In this document: in pieces, positions 16,674 to 25,186 of the stretch
How the letters are laid out: each line of letters opens with the position of its first letter
Numbering within the stretch: the stretch's first letter is position 1
Program-made: the position numbers and the translations under genes
From: an uncultured Desulfobacterales bacterium
GTDB lineage: Bacteria; Desulfobacterota; Desulfobacteria; Desulfobacterales; JAHEIW01
Direction: 5' to 3'
Assembly (NCBI GenBank): GCA_947259495.1
Contig: CAMYLV010000013.1
Location: forward strand, 82,078 to 146,077
DNA: 64,000 nt
The notes under the pieces: generated by a model
Databases searched by the model: none
Told to the model about the DNA's origin: nothing
Seen by the model: only the letters and a program-made list of their open reading frames with translations

Positions 16674-17957
16674 TTAGATCATGGAGATAAGAAGTTCATC
16701 CGGATCTTCCAGGGCTTCGATAACCATTTTCAAGAATTTAATGGCATCGGCACCGTCCAACACACGGTGATCGATGCAAAGCACGATCGGCATGATCAGA
16801 CGCGCGGCAATTTCATGCTCGCCGTTGTCTTTATCAATGACAGCCGGTTGCAGGCGCCCCTGGCCCATTCCCAGGATGGCCACCTCGGGAAAATTGATAA
16901 TCGGCGCGAAATATCCCCCGCCCATGGCACCGGCATTGGTGATTGTAAATGTTCCGCCCTGCAACTCCTCCAGCGAAACCTTACGGGACCGAGTCCGCTG
17001 GACCAGATCGTGCAATTCGATGGCAAGCTCTTTGATGCTTTTGCGGTCAACATCGCGAACCACCGGCACAATCAAACCATTGTCAGTGTTCACCGCAACG
17101 CCGATATGAAAGTAATTCTTAAGGACGATTTCGCCGGCGGCAACATCAAGGGCTGCATTAAATTGCGGATAGGTCTTAAGCGCGGTGGCAACCGCCTTTA
17201 AGGCAAATACCGTCATCGTCAATCGACCGCCCTCAGCCTCGATGTCGACCTTGTGTTTCTGGCGAAAAGCTTCCAGCTTGGTGATGTCGACCTCATCCTG
17301 ACTGGTCACATGGGGTATTTGAGTCCAGGCAATAACCATCTGTTTGGCGGTTGCCCGACGAATGGAGCGAAATGGCACCCTTTTGACAGGGCCCCAGCGG
17401 GAAAAATCGGGCAGTGTTGGTGATGGAATAATGACCTCAGCCTCCGGGATCGCATCAGGAACAGCCGGCGGTCCGACCGTTTCCGGGCCCGTTTCGGCAA
17501 AGGCGCGAACATCATCAGCTGTGACCAGACCGCTGGGACCGGTTGGCGTGAGGCGGTGAAGATCAACGCCCAATTCCCGTGCCAGGCGGCGGGTTGCCGG
17601 TGACGCCGGCACCGGCCCTTTTCTTTTGGCGGTCTCCGCAACGGTTACCTCTGCTTCGGCTAAAGTGGCCTCTGCGGGCGCTTCTACCGGTTTTTCAGTC
17701 TCAACCCCATCCGCTGCTTCGCCGTTGCTAAAGGTTATCATCACATCCCCGACCTTTACCGTATCTCCGGCTTTTACCAGCACCTCGGCCACTGTTCCGG
17801 TAAACGGTGACGGAATTTCCACCGCGGCTTTATCGGTCTCGACCTCTAGTATGATATCGTCTTCTTTAACCTCCTGACCCACAGAGACATGCACGGCAAG
17901 CACCTCTCCCTCATGAACGCCTTCGCCTAGATCCGGTAATTTAAATGCTCTGGCCAT
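16674..17957 (-). CDS. pdhC: Dihydrolipoamide acyltransferase (E2)
   Basis: A 427-residue E2. Residues 1-80 form a lipoyl domain with the modified lysine in EVETDKAAVE. A Pro/Ala/Glu-rich linker leads to a peripheral subunit-binding domain (ATRRLARELGVDLHRL, near residue 130), a second linker, and the acyltransferase domain ending in IDHRVLDGADA with the catalytic His. It moves the acyl group from E1 to CoA. There is a single lipoyl domain, as in many bacterial pyruvate or branched-chain complexes. ATG 17957 follows GGGAGGAAAC. It is separated from E1b by about 210 bases containing TCCTCTG repeats. Confidence 0.92.
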   Translation of the reverse strand: MARAFKLPDLGEGVHEGEVLAVHVSVGQEVKEDDIILEVETDKAAVEIPSPFTGTVAEVLVKAGDTVKVGDVMITFSNGEAADGVETEKPVEAPAEATLAEAEVTVAETAKRKGPVPASPATRRLARELGVDLHRLTPTGPSGLVTADDVRAFAETGPETVGPPAVPDAIPEAEVIIPSPTLPDFSRWGPVKRVPFRSIRRATAKQMVIAWTQIPHVTSQDEVDITKLEAFRQKHKVDIEAEGGRLTMTVFALKAVATALKTYPQFNAALDVAAGEIVLKNYFHIGVAVNTDNGLIVPVVRDVDRKSIKELAIELHDLVQRTRSRKVSLEELQGGTFTITNAGAMGGGYFAPIINFPEVAILGMGQGRLQPAVIDKDNGEHEIAARLIMPIVLCIDHRVLDGADAIKFLKMVIEALEDPDELLISMI

Positions 17958-18130
17958 GTTTCCTCCCAACAGTGCCTATCAAGTTCTTTAAAAAAAACTG
18001 TATATGCTTAATGCCGATATACTTTGGCAACGATTCGGCTTCAGGCCGGTGGCCGCTTGCTTCTGGCTTGGACCTGGTTGAGATGTCACTATTTGTCCAT
18101 TGTCTTCTGATCTCTGCCATCTGATTTCTG

Positions 18131-18158
18131 TCCTCTGTCCTCTGTCCTCTGTCCTCTG
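18131..18158. repeat. TCCTCTG tandem repeat (4 units)
   Basis: Four exact head-to-tail copies of the seven-base unit TCCTCTG, preceded by degenerate TCTG words (TCTGATCTCTGCC), in the gap between E1b and E2 inside the dehydrogenase operon. Related TCTG-rich words occur at 9481-9519. Confidence 0.8.
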
Positions 18159-18168
18159 TTTTCCGACG

Positions 18169-19152
18169 CTAAGAGGCTGCCAGCACCTTTCTGGCGGCGC
18201 GCAATATGCGTTCGGTATTGGGCAAATAGGCCTTTTCGCGGTTAAACAATGGAATAACGATATCATATCCGGTAACCCGCTCTATCGGGGCCTCCAGATA
18301 ATAAAAGGCTTTTTCCATCAGACGGGACATAATTTCGGCAGCGGGTCCAAAACTGCGCGGGGCTTCATGAATCACGACTGCCCGACCGGTTTTCTTTACT
18401 GATTGGATTAAAATTTTTTCGGCCAGCGGTGAAATTGTCAGCAGATCGATGACCTCTGCCGCAATCCCGTCTGTATCTTGCAGCTGCTGAGCTGCTTCAA
18501 GCGTGGGTCGCATCATAGCCCCGTAAGATATCAGAGTTAAATCCTCGCCTTCCCTGACCCGTTGCGGTTCACCGATCGGCAGTGCCTCTTCTGCTTCGGG
18601 CACTTCCTCTCTGAACGCTCGGTACAGGGCTTTGGATTCATAAAAAATCACCGGATCCGGGTCCCGCATAGCGCTGACCAACAGGGCACGCGCATTACGG
18701 GGGCCGGAGGGAATGACCATTTTGAGCCCCGGCGTATGAGCCCAGTATGCTTCCCGGCTTTCGGAGTGATGTTCGAGTGCTCTGACACCACCGCCGTACG
18801 GCGTTCGCAGGACCATGGGAACAGTGAACCGCCCACGCGAGCGCCAGCGCAAACGGGCGGCATGATTTTCGATCTGGTGAAAGTTTTGATAACTGAAACC
18901 GGAAAATTGAATCTCGCAAACCGGTCTGAGCCCATAGGCCGCCATACCGATGGACATACCGACAATGGCAGATTCAGCCAGCGGCGTATCCAGCACGCGC
19001 TGGTCACCGAATTGTTTGATCAGACCGTCGGTTACCCTGAAGACACCACCGTCAACCCCGACATCTTCTCCCAGAACGATCACGCGATCATCTTTTTCCA
19101 TTTCCTGCTGTAGGGCCAGATTGAGGGCCTGAACCATGGTCATTTTAGCCAT
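18169..19152 (-). CDS. pdhB: 2-oxoacid dehydrogenase E1 beta subunit
   Basis: A 327-residue transketolase-like beta subunit. VIVLGEDVGVDGGVFRVT near residue 30 and LDTPLAESAIVGMSIG are the family landmarks; PYGGGVRALEHHSESREAYWAH and GLKMVIPSGP follow. With E1a it forms the thiamine-diphosphate enzyme that decarboxylates pyruvate or a similar 2-oxoacid. The ATG at 19152 overlaps the last eight bases of E1a and has GAGGAGGG, so the two subunits are translationally coupled, giving the 1:1 ratio. Confidence 0.93.
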   Translation of the reverse strand: MAKMTMVQALNLALQQEMEKDDRVIVLGEDVGVDGGVFRVTDGLIKQFGDQRVLDTPLAESAIVGMSIGMAAYGLRPVCEIQFSGFSYQNFHQIENHAARLRWRSRGRFTVPMVLRTPYGGGVRALEHHSESREAYWAHTPGLKMVIPSGPRNARALLVSAMRDPDPVIFYESKALYRAFREEVPEAEEALPIGEPQRVREGEDLTLISYGAMMRPTLEAAQQLQDTDGIAAEVIDLLTISPLAEKILIQSVKKTGRAVVIHEAPRSFGPAAEIMSRLMEKAFYYLEAPIERVTGYDIVIPLFNREKAYLPNTERILRAARKVLAAS

Positions 19153-20251
19153 CTTTGCCCTCCTCTGCGCTTTCGGATAACGCATGCGTCAACTCTTCTT
19201 TTTGCTCTTTTAAAGAAGATGGCATCTCAGCAAAGGTATTATCGAACATATCAATGGGATCGCCCATTGCTTCCATCTGTTTTTCCGCACGGTCTATGGC
19301 CGTCTGAATTTCTTCCAGAATTTCCGATTCAACCGCATTGCGTTTCTCTTCAGTCAGCAACCCCTTGTCGATAAGGTATTTCTCGAAGCGTGGCAATGGA
19401 TCGCGCTGGTTCCACTGTTCAACTTCTTCATCTGTCCGATAGCGTTTGGGGTCGTCTGCGGTGGTGTGCATCAGCAAGCGATAGGTGACGCACTCAATTA
19501 AGGTGGGCCCGTCACCGCTGCGCGCCCTTTGGACAGCCTCTTGAGCGGCAGCATATACAGCCAGGATATCATTGCCATCCACCTGAATACCCGGCATTCC
19601 ATAGGCCAGGGCCTTTTGCGCCAGAGTTTTCGATCGGGTCTGCTGCGAAACCGGTATCGAGATGGCCCATTGATTGTTTTGACACACAAAAATCACCGGG
19701 GTCTGGAAAACGGCAGCAAAATTTAGCGCTTCATGAAAATCGCCTTGCGAGGTGGCACCATCGCCAAAGTATGTCATCGCAACGTCATCCTTCTGCCGGT
19801 ATTTGGCAGCCCAGCCCAGTCCAACGGCATGAATCATCTGAGAACCCACAGGAACGGATATGGGAAAATCATTGCGGTCATCCGGGATCGCAACGCCCTC
19901 GTTAAACCCGTTGTTGTAGATGATAACGCTTTCAAGGGATCGACCGCGCCAGAGTTCAGCCGCTGTTTCACGAAAGGCCGGCACCATCCAATCACCGGGG
20001 CGCAGATGTGCAATGGTGCCCAGCTGAGCGGCCTCCTGCCCCTTTATGGGTGCAAAGGTGCCAATGCGGCCCTGCCGTTGAAGACTCAACAGGCGTTCAT
20101 CAAATTTGCGCGCCAGCAGCATGGTCCGATGCAACTGAAAAAGAACATCTTCTGCAATGTCGGGTTCAAGTTTTTCGTCCAAGCGTCCTTTTTCGTCTAA
20201 AATGGAAAGGGCTTCAACTTTTTCGGAAATGGTTATCTTTTTGCGCGGCAT
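19145..20251 (-). CDS. pdhA: 2-oxoacid dehydrogenase E1 alpha subunit
   Basis: A 368-residue alpha subunit with the thiamine-diphosphate motif YFGDGATSQGDFHEALNFA, ending with QNNQW. The region TRSKTLAQKALAYGMPG and LIECVTYRLLMHTTADDPKRY correspond to the phosphorylation-loop area of the eukaryotic homologues. The match is to the two-subunit, Gram-positive/mitochondrial type of E1 rather than the single-chain AceE. Pyruvate is the likely substrate, but branched-chain oxoacids cannot be excluded from sequence alone. AAGGAGATATGTG precedes the ATG at 20251, and it is the first gene of the operon. Confidence 0.9.
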   Translation of the reverse strand: MPRKKITISEKVEALSILDEKGRLDEKLEPDIAEDVLFQLHRTMLLARKFDERLLSLQRQGRIGTFAPIKGQEAAQLGTIAHLRPGDWMVPAFRETAAELWRGRSLESVIIYNNGFNEGVAIPDDRNDFPISVPVGSQMIHAVGLGWAAKYRQKDDVAMTYFGDGATSQGDFHEALNFAAVFQTPVIFVCQNNQWAISIPVSQQTRSKTLAQKALAYGMPGIQVDGNDILAVYAAAQEAVQRARSGDGPTLIECVTYRLLMHTTADDPKRYRTDEEVEQWNQRDPLPRFEKYLIDKGLLTEEKRNAVESEILEEIQTAIDRAEKQMEAMGDPIDMFDNTFAEMPSSLKEQKEELTHALSESAEEGKDG

Positions 20252-20480
20252 CACATATCTCCTTGCGTATATCGCTTGTAAAATACTGGGATACCCTATC
20301 TGGTAACGAATTTTTGCTTTACTTCCGCCGATTAAATTTATCACGCTAATAATGATGCGGATTTTTGCTTAGTCAAGCGTCGAAAGCGATAAGCCATAGA
20401 ATATAGTAGATATATTTTCAATAATGGCGACGATAAACGTTGAATACAGCAAAGTACGCTATTCAAACGACTTCCAGAAT

Positions 20481-20586
20481 TTATACCGCTTTTCATAATA
20501 ATGTTCCCAATTACGGAATTGGGGTATAAGTGGTTGTAGAAAAAACGTTGGCATAACGGAACGTTTTTTTGACAACCACTATAAAA
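20481..20586 (+). repeat. Miniature hairpin repeat, copy C
   Basis: A plus-orientation copy, TTATACCGCTTTTCATAA through GACAACCACTATAAAA. It sits in the 574-base region upstream of the dehydrogenase operon, where no gene was found. Confidence 0.85.
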
Positions 20587-20825
20587 TAAATGTTTAGATC
20601 AGAATTTCGAAGCAGAAAAAGGACACCTGGATAGATGTCTTTTTAAGAGGGCTTTTAATTACATTCGGAGAGATTTTTGAAAGAAATAATATGTTGCTCA
20701 CTGGGAATGAGTCTATACCCGGCAAAACCCTATCTCATGAAACATTTCAGCCGGGTTGAGTCGTTCAGCAATTTGAAAATGGAGGCGAATTAGCGACAAA
20801 TTGGATAAAAATTTCAAGGTAAAGG

Positions 20826-21062
20826 CTACTCTACAATTTCAAGAACGGTGCGTTTGTGTTCCTTGGCCGATGCAGCGCCTAAAATGGTGCGAATCGACTT
20901 GGCTGTCCGTCCTTGTTTGCCAATAATTTTTCCCAGGTCCTCCTTGGCCACTTTCAGTTCCAATACGGTCGCCTGGCTTCCTTCGAGGGCCGTGACGGTA
21001 ACCTGCTCAGGACTATCCACCAGTGCCTCAGCAATACGTTGAATCAGATCTTTCATTTCCAT
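20826..21062 (-). CDS. khpA: KH-domain RNA-binding protein (KhpA-like)
   Basis: A 78-residue single KH domain with the GxxG loop [13 protein letters not shown]. Stand-alone KH proteins of this size (KhpA/YlqC) bind RNA, often together with KhpB/EloR, and affect cell elongation and sRNA or mRNA stability. Two near ATGs are possible; 21062 is chosen because it stands five bases after GGAGGGG. In many bacteria this gene follows rpsP; here it stands alone, with about 360 empty bases upstream. Confidence 0.88.
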   Translation of the reverse strand: MEMKDLIQRIAEALVDSPEQVTVTALEGSQATVLELKVAKEDLGKIIGKQGRTAKSIRTILGAASAKEHKRTVLEIVE

Positions 21063-21426
21063 GAGCCCCTCCAATGCCTGTCCAACATGAAGATCAAATA
21101 GGATTCTGCATCAAAAAAAATCCATTAAACGCACAGAGTGAAATGCAAACTTTTGGAAACTGGCTTGGTTAGTGCATTGAAATAAGGGTAACCCTCCGTC
21201 GATGACGGTAAAATCTGGTTCAGCTTATATTAAGTACGGAAACTGTTTACCGATTTGATAGCATTATACTGCAACACTTCGTCTAAGTACTATTTTACGC
21301 CGGTTTTGTAAATTATAAAATTGCCCGTCTTGTTTTTTTAATGTTTATGTCTATACTGGCTAGAAGGTATTACCGTTTCATTTGCTTCGGCATCCTGTCG
21401 TCTTCGTTTCAAAAAAAGGAGCAAGC
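21063..21426. other. Intergenic region between khpA and acyl-CoA dehydrogenase
   Basis: No gene was found in this divergent gap. Two short palindromes stand side by side: AGGGTAACCCT at 21185-21195 and CGTCGATGACG at 21197-21207. They could be operator sites for the acyl-CoA dehydrogenase gene, but there is no direct support. Confidence 0.35.
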
Positions 21427-22572
21427 ATGGATTTTACAGTTCCGGAAGCGCTTTCAAAAGATCTCATCGAGTTTAAACAATTTCTTAAAGACCGTGTCCA
21501 ATTGCAGTTGCCGGGATGGTACCAGCGCCAGGAAATTCCGGCTGACTTTTTCCGCGAAATGGGTGATGGTAACTGGTATGGAATTGGGATAGAGGCAGGC
21601 CGGTTGATCAAAAGCAGTGCCTTAAGGGAAGCGTTAATCGCAGAGGAATTGGCCAAGATCTCGCCGGGTGTGGCAGTGGCGGCACTGGCCCAAGTCGACC
21701 TGGGACTGATAGCGCTGTTGCTGTTCGGTTCTGATGATTTAAAGGCGCGCTATGGCAAATCCGCTGCCGGGGGAAAAACATTGATGTGTGTGGGCAGCAC
21801 CGAGCGAATGGCCGGCAGCGATGTGGCCGGCATCGAAATGCGCGCCCGCAAAGTTAAAGGCGGCTGGCTGCTCAACGGCACCAAAGCTTATGTCACCAAC
21901 GGGTATATCAGCGACCTGGCAGTGATTACAGCGGTCTCACATCCTCGGGCTTCAAGAAACAGGCGAATTTCCATGTATCTGGTGGATTTGCATGCCGAGG
22001 GCGTTAAAAGAAAAAAACTCACCAAACAGGTCTGGATCCCCTCTGACCTGACCCGCCTGCAGTTCACCGATGTCTTCGTCCGGCAGGATCATCTTCTGGG
22101 CCATCAGGGGCAGGGGCTTCAGCAGGTGTTGACGGTCTTCACCTTCAGCCGGGTTCCCATTGCCGCAATGACCCTGGGAACGGCGGTCGGAGCCTTTGAA
22201 CTGGCCCTGGCACATGCCAAAAAACGCAAGATTTTCGGTCAAACCATCACGGAATTTCAAGCGAAAGCTTTTGAAGCTTCCGATTTTTATGCAAAAATTG
22301 AAGCAGCGCGGCTAATGCTCTGGAAGGCCTGCTGGAAAATGGACCGGAATGAAAATTTCAGGCAGGAATCGTCTCTGGCAAAATATCTGGCGGTTGAGAT
22401 TGCCCGCAGCGTCACCGCCTGGGCCGCAGATATTTTTGGCGCCGCATCCGTCATCCAGGAGCATCCCATTCATAAATTCCCCATGGACGCCTGGGCATCT
22501 TCTTTGGGGGAGGGCACCCAGGATGTTCAAAAATTAGTGATTTTCAGGGAAATGATGAAAAACTATGGATAG
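21427..22572 (+). CDS. Acyl-CoA dehydrogenase
   Basis: A 381-residue flavoprotein of normal family length that oxidises an acyl-CoA to the 2-enoyl-CoA. The FAD-contact block is seen in CVGSTERMAGSDVAGIEMRA and GTKAYVTNGYISD, and the C-terminal SLGEGTQDVQKLVIFREM carries the usual catalytic-base Glu in GEGTQD. The start at 21427 follows AAAGGAGCAAGC. No electron-transfer flavoprotein or other beta-oxidation gene is close by, so chain-length specificity and pathway cannot be assigned. The unusual ERMAGSD in place of the more common E-P-x-x-G-S-D is noted. Confidence 0.88.
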   Translation: MDFTVPEALSKDLIEFKQFLKDRVQLQLPGWYQRQEIPADFFREMGDGNWYGIGIEAGRLIKSSALREALIAEELAKISPGVAVAALAQVDLGLIALLLFGSDDLKARYGKSAAGGKTLMCVGSTERMAGSDVAGIEMRARKVKGGWLLNGTKAYVTNGYISDLAVITAVSHPRASRNRRISMYLVDLHAEGVKRKKLTKQVWIPSDLTRLQFTDVFVRQDHLLGHQGQGLQQVLTVFTFSRVPIAAMTLGTAVGAFELALAHAKKRKIFGQTITEFQAKAFEASDFYAKIEAARLMLWKACWKMDRNENFRQESSLAKYLAVEIARSVTAWAADIFGAASVIQEHPIHKFPMDAWASSLGEGTQDVQKLVIFREMMKNYG

Positions 22573-22734
22573 GGCCTGTTGTCCGTAGTTGGTTGTCCGT
22601 CGCAGAATAAATGCAATCTCCTATCTGATGCTGTCGATACATGCATTTACAACGAACAACTGACCACTGACAACGGACGGTGTATAATGAACAGAATAAT
22701 CGGTGACGCCGGAATATTTTGAACGTGAAAAAAT

Positions 22735-23763
22735 TCATGGCGTTAAGACAATCTTCCCCAACTGCTGCCCCCTCTCCATTATCTCGTAAGCCTGGCGTCC
22801 TTCGCTAAGTGACATCACCCGATCGATTACGGGTTTAAGTTTGCCGGCCCAGAGCATGCCAACCACATCTTTAAAATCCTGATGGCTTCCCATGGTACTG
22901 CCAATCAGGCTGATCTGTTTGCCGAAAATGAAGCGGATATCGATTTCCGTTTGGGGCCCACTCGTGTTGCCGACAATGACGATACGGCCGCCGCGCGCCA
23001 AAGCCTGCATGCTGGCAGTCAGTGTGGCCTGACCGACATTATCAACGACCACATCAACGCCCCGCTTTCCGGTAAGCTTGTATATTTGGCGACCCCAGTC
23101 GACCTGGGAGCGATCCAGCACCACATCGGCACCCAATTCTTTCGCCAGCTGCGCTTTTTGATCATTGCTCGCTACCGCATATACAAATGCACCGGCGAGT
23201 TTGGCAATCTGAATGGACATGCTGTTGACTCCGCCGCCGGAGCCCACAACCAACACGGATTCACCGGCACGCAGCCCTGCCCGGTGGATGAGCATGCGCC
23301 AGGTAGTAAGGGTCACCAGCAGGGGGGCGGCCGCTTCTGGATAATCCACATCATCCGGCATGGCTGCCAGGCCTTTGGTTGGCAGCACAATGTATTCGGC
23401 GGCACCACCACGCTGGTGTTCGCCAATTACGTGATAACCCGGACTCAGGCAATCTTCACCCCGGGCGGTAAATTCATCTTCAAATAAATTAATGCCCGGA
23501 TCCCCCACAACCCGCTGTCCCACTTGCCATTCGGATACACCATTCCCGAGCTCAACGACATCGCCGGCCACATCGGCACCGCACCAATGAGGCATTTCCA
23601 GCTTTAACCCGGGCCAGCCGCGCCGTACCCAGATGTCCAAATAATTCAGAGCCGTTGCTCGCACCCGCACCTTAACCTGCCCGGGCCCGGGCTCCGGTTC
23701 GGGTACATCGCCATAATGAATGACATCCAACTCACCATGCTCTTCAAAATATAACGCTTTCAT
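22735..23763 (-). CDS. Zinc-type alcohol dehydrogenase/quinone oxidoreductase
   Basis: A 342-residue medium-chain dehydrogenase/reductase. The N-terminal catalytic domain has LNYLDIWVRRGWPG and PHWCGADVAGDVVELG, and the Rossmann domain has VLVVGSGGGVNSMSIQIAK. Asp rather than Arg after the nucleotide fold cannot be judged, so NADH or NADPH preference is open. A cysteine (DCLSPGYHV) lies in the structural-zinc area but the full four-Cys lobe is missing. AAAGGATGGG precedes the ATG. It is probably an enoyl or quinone reductase type; the substrate is unknown. It is convergent with the acyl-CoA dehydrogenase gene. Confidence 0.78.
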   Translation of the reverse strand: MKALYFEEHGELDVIHYGDVPEPEPGPGQVKVRVRATALNYLDIWVRRGWPGLKLEMPHWCGADVAGDVVELGNGVSEWQVGQRVVGDPGINLFEDEFTARGEDCLSPGYHVIGEHQRGGAAEYIVLPTKGLAAMPDDVDYPEAAAPLLVTLTTWRMLIHRAGLRAGESVLVVGSGGGVNSMSIQIAKLAGAFVYAVASNDQKAQLAKELGADVVLDRSQVDWGRQIYKLTGKRGVDVVVDNVGQATLTASMQALARGGRIVIVGNTSGPQTEIDIRFIFGKQISLIGSTMGSHQDFKDVVGMLWAGKLKPVIDRVMSLSEGRQAYEIMERGQQLGKIVLTP

Positions 23764-23810
23764 AATGTCCCATCCTTTGTAATCTACAGCAAATCGATAA
23801 ATTTAGCGTA

Positions 23811-23870
23811 GCGCAGAGCGTTAAAAATTGAATCCCCTTCTTTTACACCGAACGTTTTGCCCCCTACGCC
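23811..23870. repeat. GCGCAGAGCG word repeat, copy 1
   Basis: Begins GCGCAGAGCGTTAAAAATTG and continues through CCTTCTTTTA to a GTTTTGC/TACGCC arm. Nearly the same 36-base block occurs at 51024-51058. Both are imperfect inverted repeats built from GCGCA/TGCGC-type words. It lies between the oxidoreductase start and the cNMP-binding gene. Confidence 0.6.
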
Positions 23871-23938
23871 GTGCGATATGCCCTATTTCCCGTGGCGAAC
23901 ACCGCTCAAAGAAATAAGGGGCCACCTCCGACAACTGA

Positions 23939-24472
23939 CTAAATGGAGCCGATATCGAACGCCTCCCCCCACGTCTCAATCAATTTATCGGTCCGGTTGC
24001 GAAGTCGCTTGGCAATAATGTCGCACAGGCGATGCATGATGATATATCCCAGGGTGTGGTCCATATCAAACATGGCTTTCAGCCGATCGGCCGGTATGGC
24101 GATAACCCGGCTGTTTTGCGAACATTCGGCGTTGACGGTGCGCTTTGAAGGCCCCACAATCGAAGCCCATCCGAACACCTGGCCCGCGGCAACGGTATCG
24201 ACAATGATCTCCTTTTCCTCGTCAACAATGGTCGCCTGGATGGCTTCTTCGTATTCGATATCCGTTTTTAGAACTTTGTCCTTAAAAATAAGGACTAAAT
24301 CGACTTCGCCCTCCAAAAGACCATAAAAATGCGTCGCCGGCTCATCTACATGAAATATGATGTCTTGCGCCTTAAACTCTAAGATTTCGCCTTTTTGGGC
24401 AATCGCTTCCAAGGTATCCGAATCGACTTCAGAAAAAAAAGAAAATTTGGCCAGTACATTTTTCTCCGGCAT
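23939..24472 (-). CDS. Cyclic nucleotide-binding domain protein
   Basis: A 177-residue protein consisting of one cNMP-binding beta-barrel (KGEILEFKAQDIIFHVDEPA, FYGLLEGEVDLVL, GQVFGWASIVGPSKRTV) and a C-terminal helix pair. No helix-turn-helix follows, so it does not look like a Crp-type DNA-binding regulator; it more likely acts by protein contact. The ATG at 24472 lies two bases after the SdhB stop codon with GGAGG overlapping the end of sdhB, so it belongs to the sdhA-sdhB operon and may regulate or assist that enzyme (inference). Confidence 0.75.
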   Translation of the reverse strand: MPEKNVLAKFSFFSEVDSDTLEAIAQKGEILEFKAQDIIFHVDEPATHFYGLLEGEVDLVLIFKDKVLKTDIEYEEAIQATIVDEEKEIIVDTVAAGQVFGWASIVGPSKRTVNAECSQNSRVIAIPADRLKAMFDMDHTLGYIIMHRLCDIIAKRLRNRTDKLIETWGEAFDIGSI

Positions 24473-24474
24473 TA

Positions 24475-25185
24475 TCACCCTCCTTTGTCTTTCTGCTTAA
24501 CGGCCCGTTTGATCTGTCCCAGACATTTGGTGATCGGGATCTCTTTGGGACAGACCTCGGTGCACCACCACATGGTTTTACAGCCCCAGATGCCGTCTTC
24601 GGTATCAATTCTTTCCAAACGCTCTTCAGTTATGGAATCGCGCGAGTCAAAAATATAGCGAAAAGCACGCAACAATGCGGCCGGGCCCAAATAATCCGGA
24701 TTGGCCCTGTTAATCGGGCAACCGGCGGTACAGGAGGCACACAGGATGCATCTGAGTGCAGGTTCAATAAACTCCTGATTTTCAGCCTGCTGGATAAATT
24801 CTTTATCCGAATCGTTCTTGCCAGGTTTCAGATAGGGCTGCACCTGGCGATATTTTTCAAAAAAGGGCTCCAGATCGACAATTAAGTCCTTGACCACTTC
24901 AAACAATGGCAAGGGTTCAATGACAAAATTGTTTCCGGTTTTAAAATCGCGTACGAGTTTCTGGCAGGCCAGCTCAACCCGGCCGTTGATCATCAAGGCA
25001 TCGGAGCCGCAAATTCCGTGGGCGCAGGAAGAACGAAAAGCCAGAGTCGCATCCTGCTCCCATCTGATTTTGTTTAAACAATCTAAAATCTTGTCGGTGG
25101 GTTCGGCATCAATGCGATACTCATGATAACGCGGCTTTTTATCTGCTTGGGGGTTAAATCGATAGACCGTAAAGTGGCACTGCAT
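24475..25185 (-). CDS. sdhB: Succinate dehydrogenase/fumarate reductase Fe-S subunit
   Basis: A 236-residue Fe-S subunit. The plant-type [2Fe-2S] ligands are in SSCAHGICGSDA and ELAC (with Asp in one Cys position, as known for several SdhB proteins). The second domain has CILCASCTAGCP and WWCTEVCPKEIPITKC, binding [4Fe-4S] and [3Fe-4S] clusters. It passes electrons between the flavin subunit and the quinone-binding anchor. The start MQCHFTVYRF at 25185 lies one base after the SdhA stop, with AGAGGA upstream. No membrane anchor gene is next to it. Confidence 0.92.
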   Translation of the reverse strand: MQCHFTVYRFNPQADKKPRYHEYRIDAEPTDKILDCLNKIRWEQDATLAFRSSCAHGICGSDALMINGRVELACQKLVRDFKTGNNFVIEPLPLFEVVKDLIVDLEPFFEKYRQVQPYLKPGKNDSDKEFIQQAENQEFIEPALRCILCASCTAGCPINRANPDYLGPAALLRAFRYIFDSRDSITEERLERIDTEDGIWGCKTMWWCTEVCPKEIPITKCLGQIKRAVKQKDKGG

Positions 25186-25186
25186 C

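Noticed and set aside
18131-18158. CRISPR-like array
   Set aside because: Units are seven bases, directly adjacent, without spacers; it is a simple tandem repeat.
22573-22734. Inverted repeat of TTGTCCGT/ACAACGGAC words between the acyl-CoA dehydrogenase and oxidoreductase genes
   Set aside because: The arms do not pair over more than a few bases, so no hairpin or site is claimed.
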